DNA from: Dactylis glomerata | Lineage: Eukaryota > Streptophyta > Magnoliopsida > Poales > Poaceae | Direction of reading: 5' to 3' | Length of the DNA stretch: 64,000 nucleotides | NCBI GenBank assembly: GCA_007115705.1 | Contig: QXEO01000464.1 | Location: forward strand, 4,037,404-4,101,403 | Part shown: piece after piece, positions 45,576-57,819 of the stretch | Layout: every line of letters starts with the position of its first letter | Numbering within the stretch: position 1 is the first letter of the stretch | Notes under the pieces: model-generated | Told to the model about the DNA's origin: nothing | The model's database searches: none | What the model saw: the letters and a program-made list of their open reading frames with translations, nothing else | Translations under genes and position numbers: made by a program

Positions 45576-47196
45576 TGAAGGAAATATGCCCTAGAGGCAA
45601 TAATAATATTGTTATTATCATATTTCTTGTTCATGATAATGTTTATACTCCATGCTATAATTGTATTAAGCGGAAACATTAATACTTGTGAGGTTTATGA
45701 ACAACACCGTGTCCCTAGTACGCCTCTACTAGACTAGCTCATTGATTAATGATGGTTAAGGTTTCCTAACCATAGACATGAGTTGTCAATTAATAATGAG
45801 ATCATATCATTAGGAGAATGATGTGATGGACAGACCCAAATAAAGTAGAGCAATTAGATCGTGTCATCGTGTTCATCTTTGCAAAGCTTTTTCCTATGTC
45901 AAGTATCGTATTCCTTAGACCATGAGATAATACAACTCCCTGGTATCGGAAGAAAGCTTTGAGGTCATCAAACGTCATCCTATGTGAGGGTGATCATAAA
46001 GGTGTCTCTCAGGTGATCGGAAAGTACTTGTTGGGTTGCATGTATCGAGATGGAATTTGTCCCTCCCGAGTCGGAGAGATATACTTCGGGCCCACTCGGT
46101 AATCGATATCAACACCGCTTGCAAGCATGTGGTTAAGGAGTTAATCATGAAGTGATATCGGATTACAGAACGAGTAAAGTACTTGCTGTGAACGAGATTG
46201 AACTAGGTATGGCGATACCGATGATCGAATCTCGGGCGAGTAAAATATCGTGTGACGAAGGGAATACATATACGGGATTAATTGAATCCTGGCATCGTGG
46301 TTCATCTGATATGATCATCGATGAATATGTGGGAGTCAATATGGGTTTCCAGATCCCGCTGTTGATTATTGATAGAAGATCATGTCTGCATATTCTCGAA
46401 CCCGTAGGGTCACACACTTAACGTGCATCGACGCTAGGATAGAATGGATAATTGGTTTATGAGTTTTTGGTCGGAGTCTCGGATGAGATCCAGGACATCA
46501 CGAGAGGTTCCGGAATGGTCCGGAGAATAAGATTCATATAAAGGAAAGCAGTTTTTGGATTCCGAAATCGTTTCGGAGTTTATCGGTATTGTACCGGAAG
46601 GTTCTAGAAGGTTCCGGAGTGGGACCAACGTGGGCCCACTTGTCGGAGGCCTATGTGGGCCTAAGGGGAAGTGTCCTGGCCACTTTGGGCCAGGCGCACA
46701 AGGCCCCTAAGGCCCAGCCGGCCAGCCCTTAGGGGAAACCCTAAGGGAACCTTCCAGAAGGAAGGGGGAAACTTGCCCCCCACTCTTCCCCCTTGGGCCG
46801 CCGCCCTAGGGCTTGGAGGAGGGGTCAAGGGGCCGGCCAGCCCCCTATATAAGGAGGGCAGGGGCGCAGCCTTTCCCCCCCACTCCAACCCTAGCCGCCG
46901 GCCAACTGCTGCCCCTCCACCTCTCTCTCGCGCGACTGTGCGTAGGCGAAGCCCTGCCGCAGAAACTCTCCACCATAAGCACCACGCCGTCGTGCTGCAG
47001 ATCCAATCTATCTCTCCACCATACTTGCTGGACCAAGGAAGGAGGAGACATCGTTGCACCGTACGTGTGCATCTCTCGGAGGCGCCGCCACTTGCGGCGT
47101 AGGATCGGATCGGATCGCGGGGAGGAGACGGCTAGTACGACTACATCATCCACGTTCTGTTGAACGTTTCCGCTGTGCGATTTCTTCAAGGGTATG

Positions 47197-48790
47197 TGAT
47201 ACGTCTCAAACGAATCTATAATTTTTGATGCTCCATGCTTGTTTTTTACACCATTTGCCTATTGTTTCGTTACACTTAGTGGTACTTTTATACATTTTCC
47301 GGAACTAACCTATTAACGAAGTGCCACAGTGCCAGTCTCCTGTTTTCTGCTGTTTTTGTGTTTCAGAAGTGATACACAGGAAATATTCTCGGAATTGGAC
47401 GAAACAAGTTCCTGAAGTCATATTTTACGGGGAAGCTCCCAAACATCCGAAGACCTGACGGAGGGGGGCCACGTGGCCCCCACACACAGGGGCGGCGCGG
47501 CCACCCCCCTGGCCGCGCCGGGCCCACGTGAGGGGCCGTGGTCCCTCCTCTGACATCGTCCTTTCGCCTATATATACCCCCTGACGAGAAAAACCTAAGG
47601 CCCCGATCAGTTTTCCAGAATACATCGCGATCCGCCGCCGCCGTCGACCCGAAGATCGGGAGGGTCCAGAAGCTCTTCCCGGCACCCTGCCGGAGAGGGG
47701 AATCGCCACCGGAGGTCTTCTTCATCGCCATGCTTGCCTCCGGAGCGATGAGTGAGTAGTCTACCTTGGACTATGGGTCCATAGCAGTAGCTAGATGGTT
47801 GTCTTCTCCACCATGTGCTTCATGTTTAGATCTCATGAGCTGCCCTACATGATTGAGATCACCGTTATGTAATTCTATGATGTTGGTTTGTTGGGATCCG
47901 ATGAATATTGGTGTTTATGATTAAGTTGCTGTACTGAATTATATCTTTTGTTATCTCTATGTTGTTTATGATCTTGCATGCTCTCCGTTGTTAGTAGCTA
48001 TCTTGGCCGAGTAGTTGCTAGTGACTTCAAGAGGGGGTATGTATGCTCGATAGTGGGTTCATGTCTCTATTTCACCTGGGGGAGTGACAGAAACCTCTAA
48101 GGTGGTAGATGTGCTGTTGCTACTAGGGAGAAAACAACATTCATATGCTCAAGGGCATATGCTTTGTTTACATTACACACTTTGCTTAATGCAATTATCT
48201 GTTGTTCGCAACTTAATACTTCTAGGGTGTTCGGATGATATCCCCGGGGGTGGATTATTAGTCATAGATGCAGTTGGATGGCGGTCTATGTATTTTGTTG
48301 TAATGCCCAGAGTAAATCTCATAGTGATCTTCTTGACATATCACGTTATCTTTATTCTATCAATTGCCCAACTGTAATTTGTTTACCCAGCATGTTATTT
48401 ATCTATGGAGAGACATCACTAGTGAACTGTGGACCCCGGTCCTATTTTAATCATATTGCAATCACCTGTTTACTTTTCCCGTACTGTTTACTTTACTCGC
48501 ATATTACTACTGTTTTCCACTCGATACACTCATAACCTTTGTTTTAAGCAAACCGGTGAGATTGACAACCTCATCGCAAGTTGGGAACAAAGTACTTGTT
48601 TGTGTGTGTGCAGGTTCCACAAACACCTTCAGTCGTCATCGTCTCTCTTCTCCTGATCGATAAACCTTGGTTTCTTAACTGAGGGAAAACTAGCCGCTGC
48701 ACTCATCATACCTTCCTCTTGGGGTTCCCAACGGGCTGGTCATTCACCACGCACAAGGACTGTCTGTTGCCACATTCACCTGAAGCATCA
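47197..48790 (+). repeat. 5' LTR of element E
   Basis: TGATACGTCT to GAAGCATCA. TATA box TATATATA at about 47569-47576; hairpin CCGGCACCCTGCCGG at 47679-47693. It is the same length as the 3' LTR. Confidence 0.95.
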
Positions 48791-48905
48791 GCTACTTTTC
48801 TGGCGCCGTTGCCGGGGATTGAAATAGAAGAAGCTCCCACATCAACTACACTTTCCCACGTCAACTTGGCACCAGCAGCTACTTGTCTGGCGCCGTTGCC
48901 GGGGA
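48789..48905 (+). promoter_or_regulatory. Duplicated tRNA-Asp primer-binding site
   Basis: TGGCGCCGTTGCCGGGGA occurs at 48801-48818 and again at 48888-48905. Each copy is preceded by CAGCTACTT-like sequence, giving a direct repeat of about 30 bp with an 87-bp period. The first copy is 10 bases after the LTR, the normal position. Elements B and C have only one copy. Confidence 0.9.
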
Positions 48906-49071
48906 AGAGAGAAGACTTCTGCAAGGGGAGTTCTTCGCACACACATTCTTTACTTTGTTATTTGTTTTGCTTTACTTTATTTTATTTTACCTGCATTGCT
49001 TTATATCAAAAACCCAAAAAAATTAGAATCCTTGGTAGCTGTTTTTACTTGTTTACTTTCGTTTTGCTGAA

Positions 49072-51129
49072 ATGGCCAATCCTGAAAACACCAAGTTGTG
49101 TGACTTTGCTAGCACGAACAATAGTGATTTTATCTGCACTCCTATTGCACCAACTGTTCCTGCTACCACCTTTTATGAGATCAAGCCTGCTTTATTGAAC
49201 CTTGTTATGAAAGAGCAATTTTCTGGTGCTAGTACTGAAGACGCTGCAGCTCATCTCAACAATTTTGTTGAGCTATGTGAGATGCAGAAATATAAAGATG
49301 TTGATAGTGATATTATTAAGCTCAAGTTGTTTCCTTTTTCTTTGAGAGGAAAGGCTAAAGATTGGTTGCTGTCTTTGACTAAGAATAGTATTGATTCATG
49401 GGCTAAGTGTAAGGATGCTTTTATTGGTAGATATTATCCTCCTGCTAAGATTATATCGTTGCGTAGCAATATTATGAAGTTTACTCAGTTTGATAATGAA
49501 CATGTTGCTCAAGCTTGGGAAAGAATGAAATCTATGGTAAAGAATTGCCCCACTCATGGACTGACTACTTGGATGATTATCCAAACTTAATATGCAGGAC
49601 TGAATTTTTCTTCAAGGAACCTACTTGATTCAGCTGCTGGAGGCACTTTTATGTCCCTTACCTTGGGCGCCGCATCAAAGCTACTCGACAACATGATGGT
49701 AAATTATTCCGAATGGCACACCGAGAGAGCTCCACAAGGTAAGAAGGTAAATTTTGTTGAGGAAACCTCTTCCTTGAGTGATAAGATTGATACAATTATG
49801 GCTATGCTTGCTAATGATAGGACTCATGTTGATCCTAATAATGTTCCTCTAGCCTCTCTGGTTGCTCAAGAAGAGCAAGTTGATGTGAATTTCATTAGAA
49901 ATAACAATTTTAATAACAATGCTTATAGGAACAATTTTGCTAGTAACAATTATAGGCCGTATCCTTCTACCAATGGTTATGGTAATTCTTATGGTAATTC
50001 CTACAACAACACTAGGGCCGCGCCCTCCGAGCTTGAGGTAATGCTCAAGGACTTCATCGGTAAACAAACTGCTTTTAACAAGTCTGTTGAGGAAAAGTTA
50101 GGCAAAATTGATATTCTTGCTTCTAAAGTTGATAGCCTTGCTCATGATGTTGAACTTCTGAAATTAAAAGTGTTTCCTAATGATGTGAATGTGAGCAATA
50201 TTGTTGCTGCCGCTAATACTACCCAAGTTAGAATTGATGAAAATATTAGATTGTTAGCGGAATTGCATGCCAGGTGGGAAAGAGAAGATGAGATAGCTAG
50301 AGAGATGAAGGTATGTACTATTACTACCTCTAATGATGTTGCTCCTACTGATAGCAACCCTCTTACTTTGATTGGTGTAGAGAAAACTCCCACTCCTTGT
50401 GTTAAAAAGCCTAAAACTGCCAAAACTTTTTCTCAAAAGAGTGCTAAAATTTTTCGGAGTGTGGGAGATGATAGCTCTATTTCCTTTAATGATTTTGATG
50501 TTGATGGCTGCAATATATCTGAAGTTATTTTGTTCTTGCAAAAGCTTGCTTTGACTCCCAATGCTAGTTCTTTAAATATTGCTTTTACTAAGCATATTAC
50601 CAATGCTCTTATAAAGATTAGGGATGAAAAGTTGAAGCAAAAAGCCTCTGTTCCCAAGAAGTTAGAAGATGGTTGGGAACCCATCATTGATATGCATGTT
50701 AATGGTTATGATTGCCATGCTTTATGTGATCTAGGTGCTAGTATTTCCATCATGCCTAGAAAGATTTATGACATGCTTGATTTACCACCGCTTGAAAAGT
50801 GTTATTTTGATGTTCCTATTGCTGATGTTGCTAAGAAGAAACCTTTGGGAAGGATTAATGATGTTCTTATTGTGGTTAACAATAACCTTGTTCCCGTTGA
50901 TTTTCTTGTTATGGACGTTGAATGCCATGCTTCATGTCCTATTATTTTGGGAAGACCCTTTCTTCGAACTGTAGGTGCTATCATTGATATGAGGGAAGGC
51001 ACTATCAAGTATCAATTCCCACTAAAGAAAGGTATGGAACACTTTCCTAGGAAAAGAAAGAAATTACTTTTTGACTCTATTCTTAGAGCAAATTATGAGC
51101 TTGATGCTTCATCACTTGATATTACTTGA
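49072..51129 (+). pseudogene. Gag-aspartic protease ORF of element E, one in-frame stop
   Basis: 686 codons including the terminal stop, in one frame from ATG (MANPENTKLCDFASTNNSDF). The only break is TAA at 49588-49590 (codon 173), where element C has Phe. A gag domain (LKLFPFSLRGKAKDWLLSL; YYPPAKIISLRSNIMKF; CPTHGLTTWMIIQT) is followed by an Asn/Tyr-rich stretch (NNFNNNAYRNNFASNNY) and a heptad-like segment (KIDILASKVDSLAHDVELLK). A retropepsin-like domain has CDLGAS with Asp at about codon 553 and ILGRPFL at about 626-631, as in Athila/Retrosat-type Gypsy proteases. No zinc knuckle, reverse transcriptase or integrase was seen. Apart from the stop it appears open, in line with recent insertion. 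Confidence 0.9.
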
Positions 51130-53706
51130 TTCGCAATTTTCTGCGCCTAGCTCAAAGGCGTTAAAGAAAAGCACTCTTGGGAGATAACCCATTGTTTACT
51201 TTTCAGTACTTTTTCTTTTATTTGAGTCTTGGAAGTCATTACTACTGTAATGACCGCTCCTTATCTTGTTTATTTCGTTTTTGTGCCAAGAGAAGCCTCT
51301 AATTTGAGTGAGGTTAAGATTTGGGGTTATTGCTGTCCTGAAACTGTTTTCGGTGCTGCACCGTAAAAATTCGTGAAAATTCTCTGTTTATCTTTTGGAC
51401 CTGCGATTTCTTGTGCATATGCCCCAGGTTATATCCAAACTTTTCTTAGTTGAACACTTTTTGATTTGAGCAACGAAAAATCCCTCAAAAATTCGTCCTT
51501 TATCAGCTGTCCAGTTTTGACAGATTTCTGCCAATATTTGTTTTTGCCACTTTATCGCTTTCTTTTGAGTTCTTTTTGATCATGGAACTCTTGTGGAAGT
51601 TGCTACAGTAGTATATACTTTATATGTGGTGGTTTTGGGTTGAAACCTGAAGCTAAAAGAGGTTTAATATATTTTATGCTTACACTAATGTTGCTGATAG
51701 AATTGTGTTTAGTTTTGTATGAAGGAAGTTTTCAATTGTAGGGATTGGAGAATGATGAGATGAGTTGAAGAATGGACAAAAGCTCAAGCTTGGGGATGCC
51801 CATGCATCACCCCAAGAAATATCCAAGAAGTACAAGCGTCAAAGCTTGGGGATGCCCCCGAGGCACCCCTTCTTCATCGGCAAAAATCAGGTCACCTTTC
51901 AAAACACTATATTTTTATTGCTTCATGCACTATGTGTTTTTCTTGGAGCGTCAGTTGTTTTAGTTTTCTTAGGTTGTTTAGTTTGTTTGTTTGATGCAAT
52001 AAATGGTTGGACCCCAACAAATTTCCTTTGGAGGAGATGTACTCGTTTTCATTTGCAAAGAATGCTCTAGTTTTCACTCTTATTAATCGAACGTTCCACT
52101 TTTTCTGCTACTGCTTTTGGTTTTCGTTTTCGCCTTGATATGCGTTCAGATCTTGTCATATCTTTTTATCAAGGTGTATTTTTGCCTCTGATCTTCATTG
52201 GTTTTCATCAAAAGAGGTGTTTATCAAAATTTCAAATGGTGTTGGAAAAGAGAAAAAGCTTTGTGCAAAATAGTGGTACAAGAAGGAGCTTGTGTAGACT
52301 GTGGCTTAGGCTTTTTCATGTCATGCTTGATGTCTTTTTGATAGTATGCTTAGTGGTTTTGCTGTAGCATGACTTGTCTCAAATAACTGAGATTGCTTAA
52401 TGAGCCTTTGAAAAAATCATGCGTTGTTTTTATTGTATGGAAGCATTATTTTGGTTTTCTCCTTGATGCTTTATTTGGGTTGACTTGGCGCATGCTCACA
52501 CATGTTAGACTCTTCCAAAGTCGCCATTAGCCTTCATGATCATTTAGTTTTTGACTTTTGATGCCATCGTATGCTTCTTTTAATGTCGCTTTGTCGCTTT
52601 GCATGATTATGGCCATTACTGCTCTCTTAGTTGGTCGCTCCCAGTCTTTTGCTAGCCCTCGCCTTGTACTGAGTATGAGCTCTACTCGTGCATCCAACTC
52701 CTAAAAGCCAAGTTTGCCATTGTGTCCACTATAAATTCCTATGCATGGTATTTGTAAGCCATTCCAAAGTAAAATTTTCGTGTGCTACCTTTCAAAAACC
52801 TTCAAAATACTTCTCGTTTTGTGACACTGTTTTCAGCTCATGGGGACGTAGTGGTCGGATTTGCTATCTTCCATATTGTTTATTCCAAAAAGAGAAAAAA
52901 AGGAAAAAAGAAAGAAAAAAGGCAGTCCTCCAAAGAATGTGAATGTTGGTGGGCACCCGATGGAATCGGTTAGCCATGGTATGTGAAAGGAAAAGGTGGG
53001 GAGGAGTGCCAAGTTTTATAAAAAGAGCACGGAGTGCCAATCTCTCTCTCAAAAACTTGCTTTATTTTTGTATGGAAGATAGTAAGAACCCCATTGCCAG
53101 TCGTTGACAAAGACAACCACTTCTCAAAATCAAGTTTTATCTCTATTTTACAAATGAAAAGCTCTAGCACATGTTTAAATCACTGCTTCCCTCTGCGAAG
53201 GGCCTTTCTTTTACTTTTATGTTGAGTCACCACCTTCTTTCTTTATGCACCATTAAGAGAGCATAGTTGTCATTCTTAGTGTGATATGCATTGTCCCAAG
53301 GTTCATTGATTGATTCATATTGTTGGTTTCACTTGTTCTTAAATTATTTGTATCTAGTCGCCCTCTTAAACTTTGAGGTGTCCTATGCATTTATGTTTTG
53401 CTCTCTTTGAAGGACAAGCTGGAAACCATTTGTATGTTTTTCCTTATGATTTGAACACACGTTTGACTTTCATTGTTTCATTATCATGATCTTTTGTTTG
53501 TGTTCATTTGCATGTTTACAACATGGTTGCTAAGTTCTTATTGTCATGATTATATCTTTCATGCCCATGTTTTAAGTTCTATTGATCCCAGCTCACCAAT
53601 GCTTACATATATGATCAAGATTGTGTAGGTGCATGTCACCTCAAAAATTATTCTTTGTTATCACTTACCTACTCGAGGACGAGCAGGAGTTAAGCTTGGG
53701 GATGCT
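51130..53706 (+). mobile_element. Non-coding 3' region of element E with polypurine tract
   Basis: It holds the post-stop hairpins (51143-51191), two internal AAGCTTGGGGATGC motifs (about 51786 and 51842) and the terminal one directly before the 3' LTR. No coding capacity is supported, although the region is well conserved with element B and with the minus-strand element F. Confidence 0.8.
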
Positions 53707-55300
53707 TGATACGTCTCAAACGTATCTATAATTTTTGATGCTCCATGCTTGTTTTTTACACCATTTGCCTATTGTTTCGTTACACTTAGTGGTACTTTTA
53801 TACATTTTCCGGAACTAACCTATTAACGAAGTGCCACAGTGCCAGTCTCCTGTTTTCTGCTGTTTTTGTGTTTCAGAAGTGATACACAGGAAATATTCTC
53901 GGAATTGGACGAAACAAGTTCCTGAAGTCATATTTTACAGGGAAGCTCCCAAACATCCGAAGACCTGACGGAGGGGGGCCACGTGGCCCCCACACACAGG
54001 GGCGGCGCGGCCACCCCCCTGGCTACGCCGGGCCCACGTGAGGGGCCGTGGTCCCTCCTCTGACATCGTCCTTTCGCCTATATATACCCCCTGACGAGAA
54101 AAACCTAAGGCCCCGATCAGTTTTCCAGAATACATCGCGATCCGCCGCCGCCGTCGACCCGAAGATCGGGAGGGTCCAGAAGCTCTTCCCGGCACCCTGC
54201 CGGAGAGGGGAATCGCCACCGGAGGTCTTCTTCATCGCCATGCTTGCCTCCGGAGCGATGAGTGAGTAGTCTACCTTGGACTATGGGTCCATAGCAGTAG
54301 CTAGATGGTTGTCTTCTCCACCATGTGCTTCATGTTTAGATCTCATGAGCTGCCATACATGATTGAGATCACCGTTATGTAATTCTATGATGTTGGTTTG
54401 TTGGGATCCGATGAATATTGGTGTTTATGATTAAGTTGCTGTACTGAATTATATCTTTTGTTATCTCTATGTTGTTTATGATCTTGCATGCTCTCCGTTG
54501 TTAGTAGCTATCTTGGCCGAGTAGTTGCTAGTGACTCCAAGAGGGGGTATTTATGCTCGATAGTGGGTTCATGTCTCTATTTCACCTGGGGGAGTGACAG
54601 AAACCTCTAAGGTGGTAGATGTGCTGTTGCTACTAGGGAGAAAACAACATTCATATGCTCAAGGGCATATGCTTTGTTTACATTACACACTTTGCTTAAT
54701 GCAATTATCTGTTGTTCGCAACTTAATACTTCTAGGGTGTTCGGATGATATCCCCGGGGGTGGATTATTAGTCATAGATGCAGTTGGATGGCGGTCTATG
54801 TATTTTGTTGTAATGCCCAGAGTAAATCTCATAGTGATCTTCTTGACATATCACGTTATCTTTATTCTATCAATTGCCCAACTGTAATTTGTTTACCCAG
54901 CATGTTATTTATCTATGGAGAGACACCACTAGTGAACTGTGGACCCCGGTCCTATTTTAATCATATTGCAATCACCTGTTTACTTTTCCCGTACTGTTTA
55001 CTTTACTCGCATATTACTACTGTTTTCCACTCGATACACTCATAACCTTTGTTTCAAGCAAACCGGTGAGATTGACAACCTCATCGCAAGTTGGGAACAA
55101 AGTACTTGTTTGTGTGTGTGCAGGTTCCACAAACACCTTCAGTCGTCATCGTCTCTCTTCTCCTGATCGATAAACCTTGGTTTCTTAACTGAGGGAAAAC
55201 TAGCCGCTGCACTCATCATACCTTCCTCTTGGGGTTCCCAACGGGCTGGTCATTCACCACGCACAAGGACTGTCTGTTGCCACATTCACCTGAAGCATCA
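53707..55300 (+). repeat. 3' LTR of element E
   Basis: 1,594 bp, nearly identical to the 5' LTR, followed by the GTATG target duplication and then the rest of the Copia LTR. Hairpin at 54189-54203. Confidence 0.95.
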
Positions 55301-55414
55301 GTATGAAGATCTCATCTACCTCTCTCGTTGATTACATCTCCTAGATTAGATCTTGGCTTTCTTGTTCGCATCCGTAGGAAATTTTTTGATTTACTATGCT
55401 GCAAAACCCTTCAG

Positions 55415-55426
55415 TGGTATCAGAGC
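55415..55426 (+). promoter_or_regulatory. Primer-binding site of the Copia element (tRNA-iMet)
   Basis: TGGTATCAGAGC lies one base after the LTR end CCTTCA. It is the standard initiator-methionine tRNA primer site of plant Copia elements. Confidence 0.9.
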
Positions 55427-56892
55427 TAGATCTATGCGTAGATGTGTTTCACGAGTAGAACGCAACATGCTTGTTGCGGGCGTTGATGTTTTCTGTTGCA
55501 AACCTCTTTGTTTTGTATTTCTTATGGCGCGGCATAGTGAGATCAAAGCGGTCCAGGCCAACTTTACGCGACCTCGTTCTCGAGACCGGCTCCGCACTTG
55601 ACGTGTGGCTTGTTCCATACATGCGGCTGGTGGATGCCAGTTTCTCTCACTATAGTAGTCATGAGATTTACAACAGATGTTAGCAACCATAATATCACCG
55701 TTGTGGCTTTCCGTAGGTAAGAATCGTTCTTAACTTGTAACTCCCATAAGCCACGTAAAACTTGCAACAACAAAGTAGAGGCGTCTAACTTGTTTTTGCA
55801 GGGAGTGTTTTGTGATATGGTATGGCCACAAGATGTGATGTGATATATGTGATGTATGCGATGATCATGTTTTGTAATATTTCACGACTTGCATGTCGAT
55901 GAGTTCACAACCGGCAGGAGCCATATGGTTGTCTTTATAATTGTGTATGACCTGCGTGTCAACTTCTTATACGCCATGTAATAGCTTTACTTTATCACTA
56001 AGTAGTTAGCAATAGTTGTAGTTGCTATTCGTGGTGGAGGCAATCATGGTGGACTGATGGAGATCATGCCGGAGCGCACAAGATGGAGATCATTGCGCGG
56101 AGATTGGCTATACCTTGTCACATAAAATTATATGCATGTGATGTTTATCCTTTTATGTATCTTATTATGCTTTGATCATGACGGTAGCATTATAAGATGA
56201 TTCCTCACTTAAAGATCAAGATAAAATTGTGTTCTCCCCTCGTATGCGCCGTTGCGAAAGTTCGTCGTGTTCAAGCATCTCGTGATGATCGGGTGCTATA
56301 AACTCTACGTTCACATACAACGGGTGCAAGCCAGTATTTGCACATGCAGAGATACTTGGGTTTGACTTGACGAGCCTAGCATGTACAGACATGGCCTCGG
56401 AACACATGGATTGAAAGGCCAAGCATGAGTCATATGGATGATATGATCAACATATTGATGTTCACCATTAAAGCTACATCATTCACGTGATGATCGGTCT
56501 CGGTGTAGTGAATTTGGATCATGCTTCACTAAACAACTTTGAGGGATGTTGAATTTAGTGGGAGTTAATTAGTAATTTGATTAACTTGAACTAATTATCT
56601 TGAACTAAATCTTGTTGTATTTGCATAAGTCGTTGTAGTCTTTGGCACCGTTTCCCACCGACACTTAGCTTAATTGAGTTAAAAGAACTATAGAATTCTG
56701 GATAATCACTTTTCGGTCTAGTGCCGTTTAGTTAGAATGTCAAGACTAAAGATTAAGTCCTATTGCAAACTTTAGCAAACCTTGCTTGCTCCATACGATT
56801 TAATAAATTGTATTAATCTAAGAGCAACGATTCAAGTTTAGTATCTAAAGATCATATGTTTGCCTTCATGATAAATTGATTTTCAAAATTGT

Positions 56893-57093
56893 TTGAGAAT
56901 CAAAGTGATCATCGAGCTGAAAGAATTGTTTCAGAAACAATTAAGAAGTGAAAGATATTTGATATCTAAGACTTTGATTGTTTGCAAAATGATGAAGTAT
57001 AATTTAGTAAAAGAACATATGCTCATATTGTATGACTATATGCGAAGATTGAAGATGCTAGGCGTCCCGATCACCCAAAAGTTTGGGAACTAA
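56893..57093 (+). pseudogene. Copia gag remnant
   Basis: A 66-codon open stretch (KTLIVCKMMKYNLVKEHMLI, then YMRRLKMLGVPITQKF) resembles the gag domain of BARE/Angela-type Copia elements. It lacks the N-terminal part and the zinc knuckle in frame. It is not expected to be functional. Confidence 0.65.
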
Positions 57094-57819
57094 TATTATA
57101 CTTGCATTCATCCTTATAAGCTATAGTAGTTTCATCATGAAAGATGTCATGATAGGATGAATGAAAAGGTATCGGCTAAATTGTTTTGCTATACCAAAAG
57201 AATACTAAAGAATGGAATCTGGAAGAATACCAATCATATGATGATGGCGATCCACTTCAAAGTGCAAAATCCAAGGCTATTAGTATTTGACTAAAAATCC
57301 TTTGGACTATGTGTCAAATGATTGACGCCACTATTAATGTCGATAGATTCTTCTAAAAAGAGAGGAAATGCTAAATAGGATCTGCAAAATTATTTGGTAG
57401 AAAAAGGAAAAGACTGGAATTGTCCAGCTCAGGTATATAAATGATATACATGTTATAGATGAATTCTTTTGCTCGTTAACAATGTAATTCTTGGGTATTC
57501 GATACTGATTTGTTGGTATGAAATGTCATACAAAGCAACACAATACAAGAAGTACAATGGCCTAAGTAACTAGTAAAAGAATATGGTAATGATGCATGTC
57601 GAGATACAAATAAAAGTGTTATTGTGCTTCTCGTCGGCATAAAACCTAGCCTTCTAGATATGTTAAGAACTTAATAATTGTTATTTTGTTCTAGTATTAT
57701 GAGAGCAATGGTTGTTCAAATTATTACCATCTTCCATAATCGATGGATAGATTATTATTATCTTGTTGGTGAAATAGACATTTATAACACTAATGCTAAA
57801 GGTCGCAAGACAAAACAAA

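Larger units (their letters stand above)
47197..55300 (+). mobile_element. Element E: complete, young gag-protease LTR element
   Basis: 8,104 bp with perfect GTATG duplications (47192-47196 and 55301-55305). It is inserted in the 5' LTR of the Copia element. Both LTRs are 1,594 bp (47197-48790 and 53707-55300) and differ at about nine positions by eye (roughly 0.6%). At the usual grass rate of 1.3e-8 per site per year this suggests about 0.2 million years. Inside are two copies of the primer site, a gag-protease ORF with a single stop, and a 2.6-kb non-coding 3' region. There is no reverse transcriptase or integrase. Confidence 0.95.

Noticed and set aside
48084..48656. Plus-strand ORFs in the U5 part of the LTRs (MTETSKVVDVLL, MFTLHTLLN and similar)
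   Set aside because: Frames shift between copies at indels and no domain is recognised. They are repeat sequence, not genes.
52864..53225. Region of element E with Lys-rich ORF (about 52800-52950) that differs from element B
   Set aside because: The frame comes from an A-rich simple-sequence run (AAAAAGGAAAAAAGAAAG). It may be a local replacement in the 3' region but not a gene.
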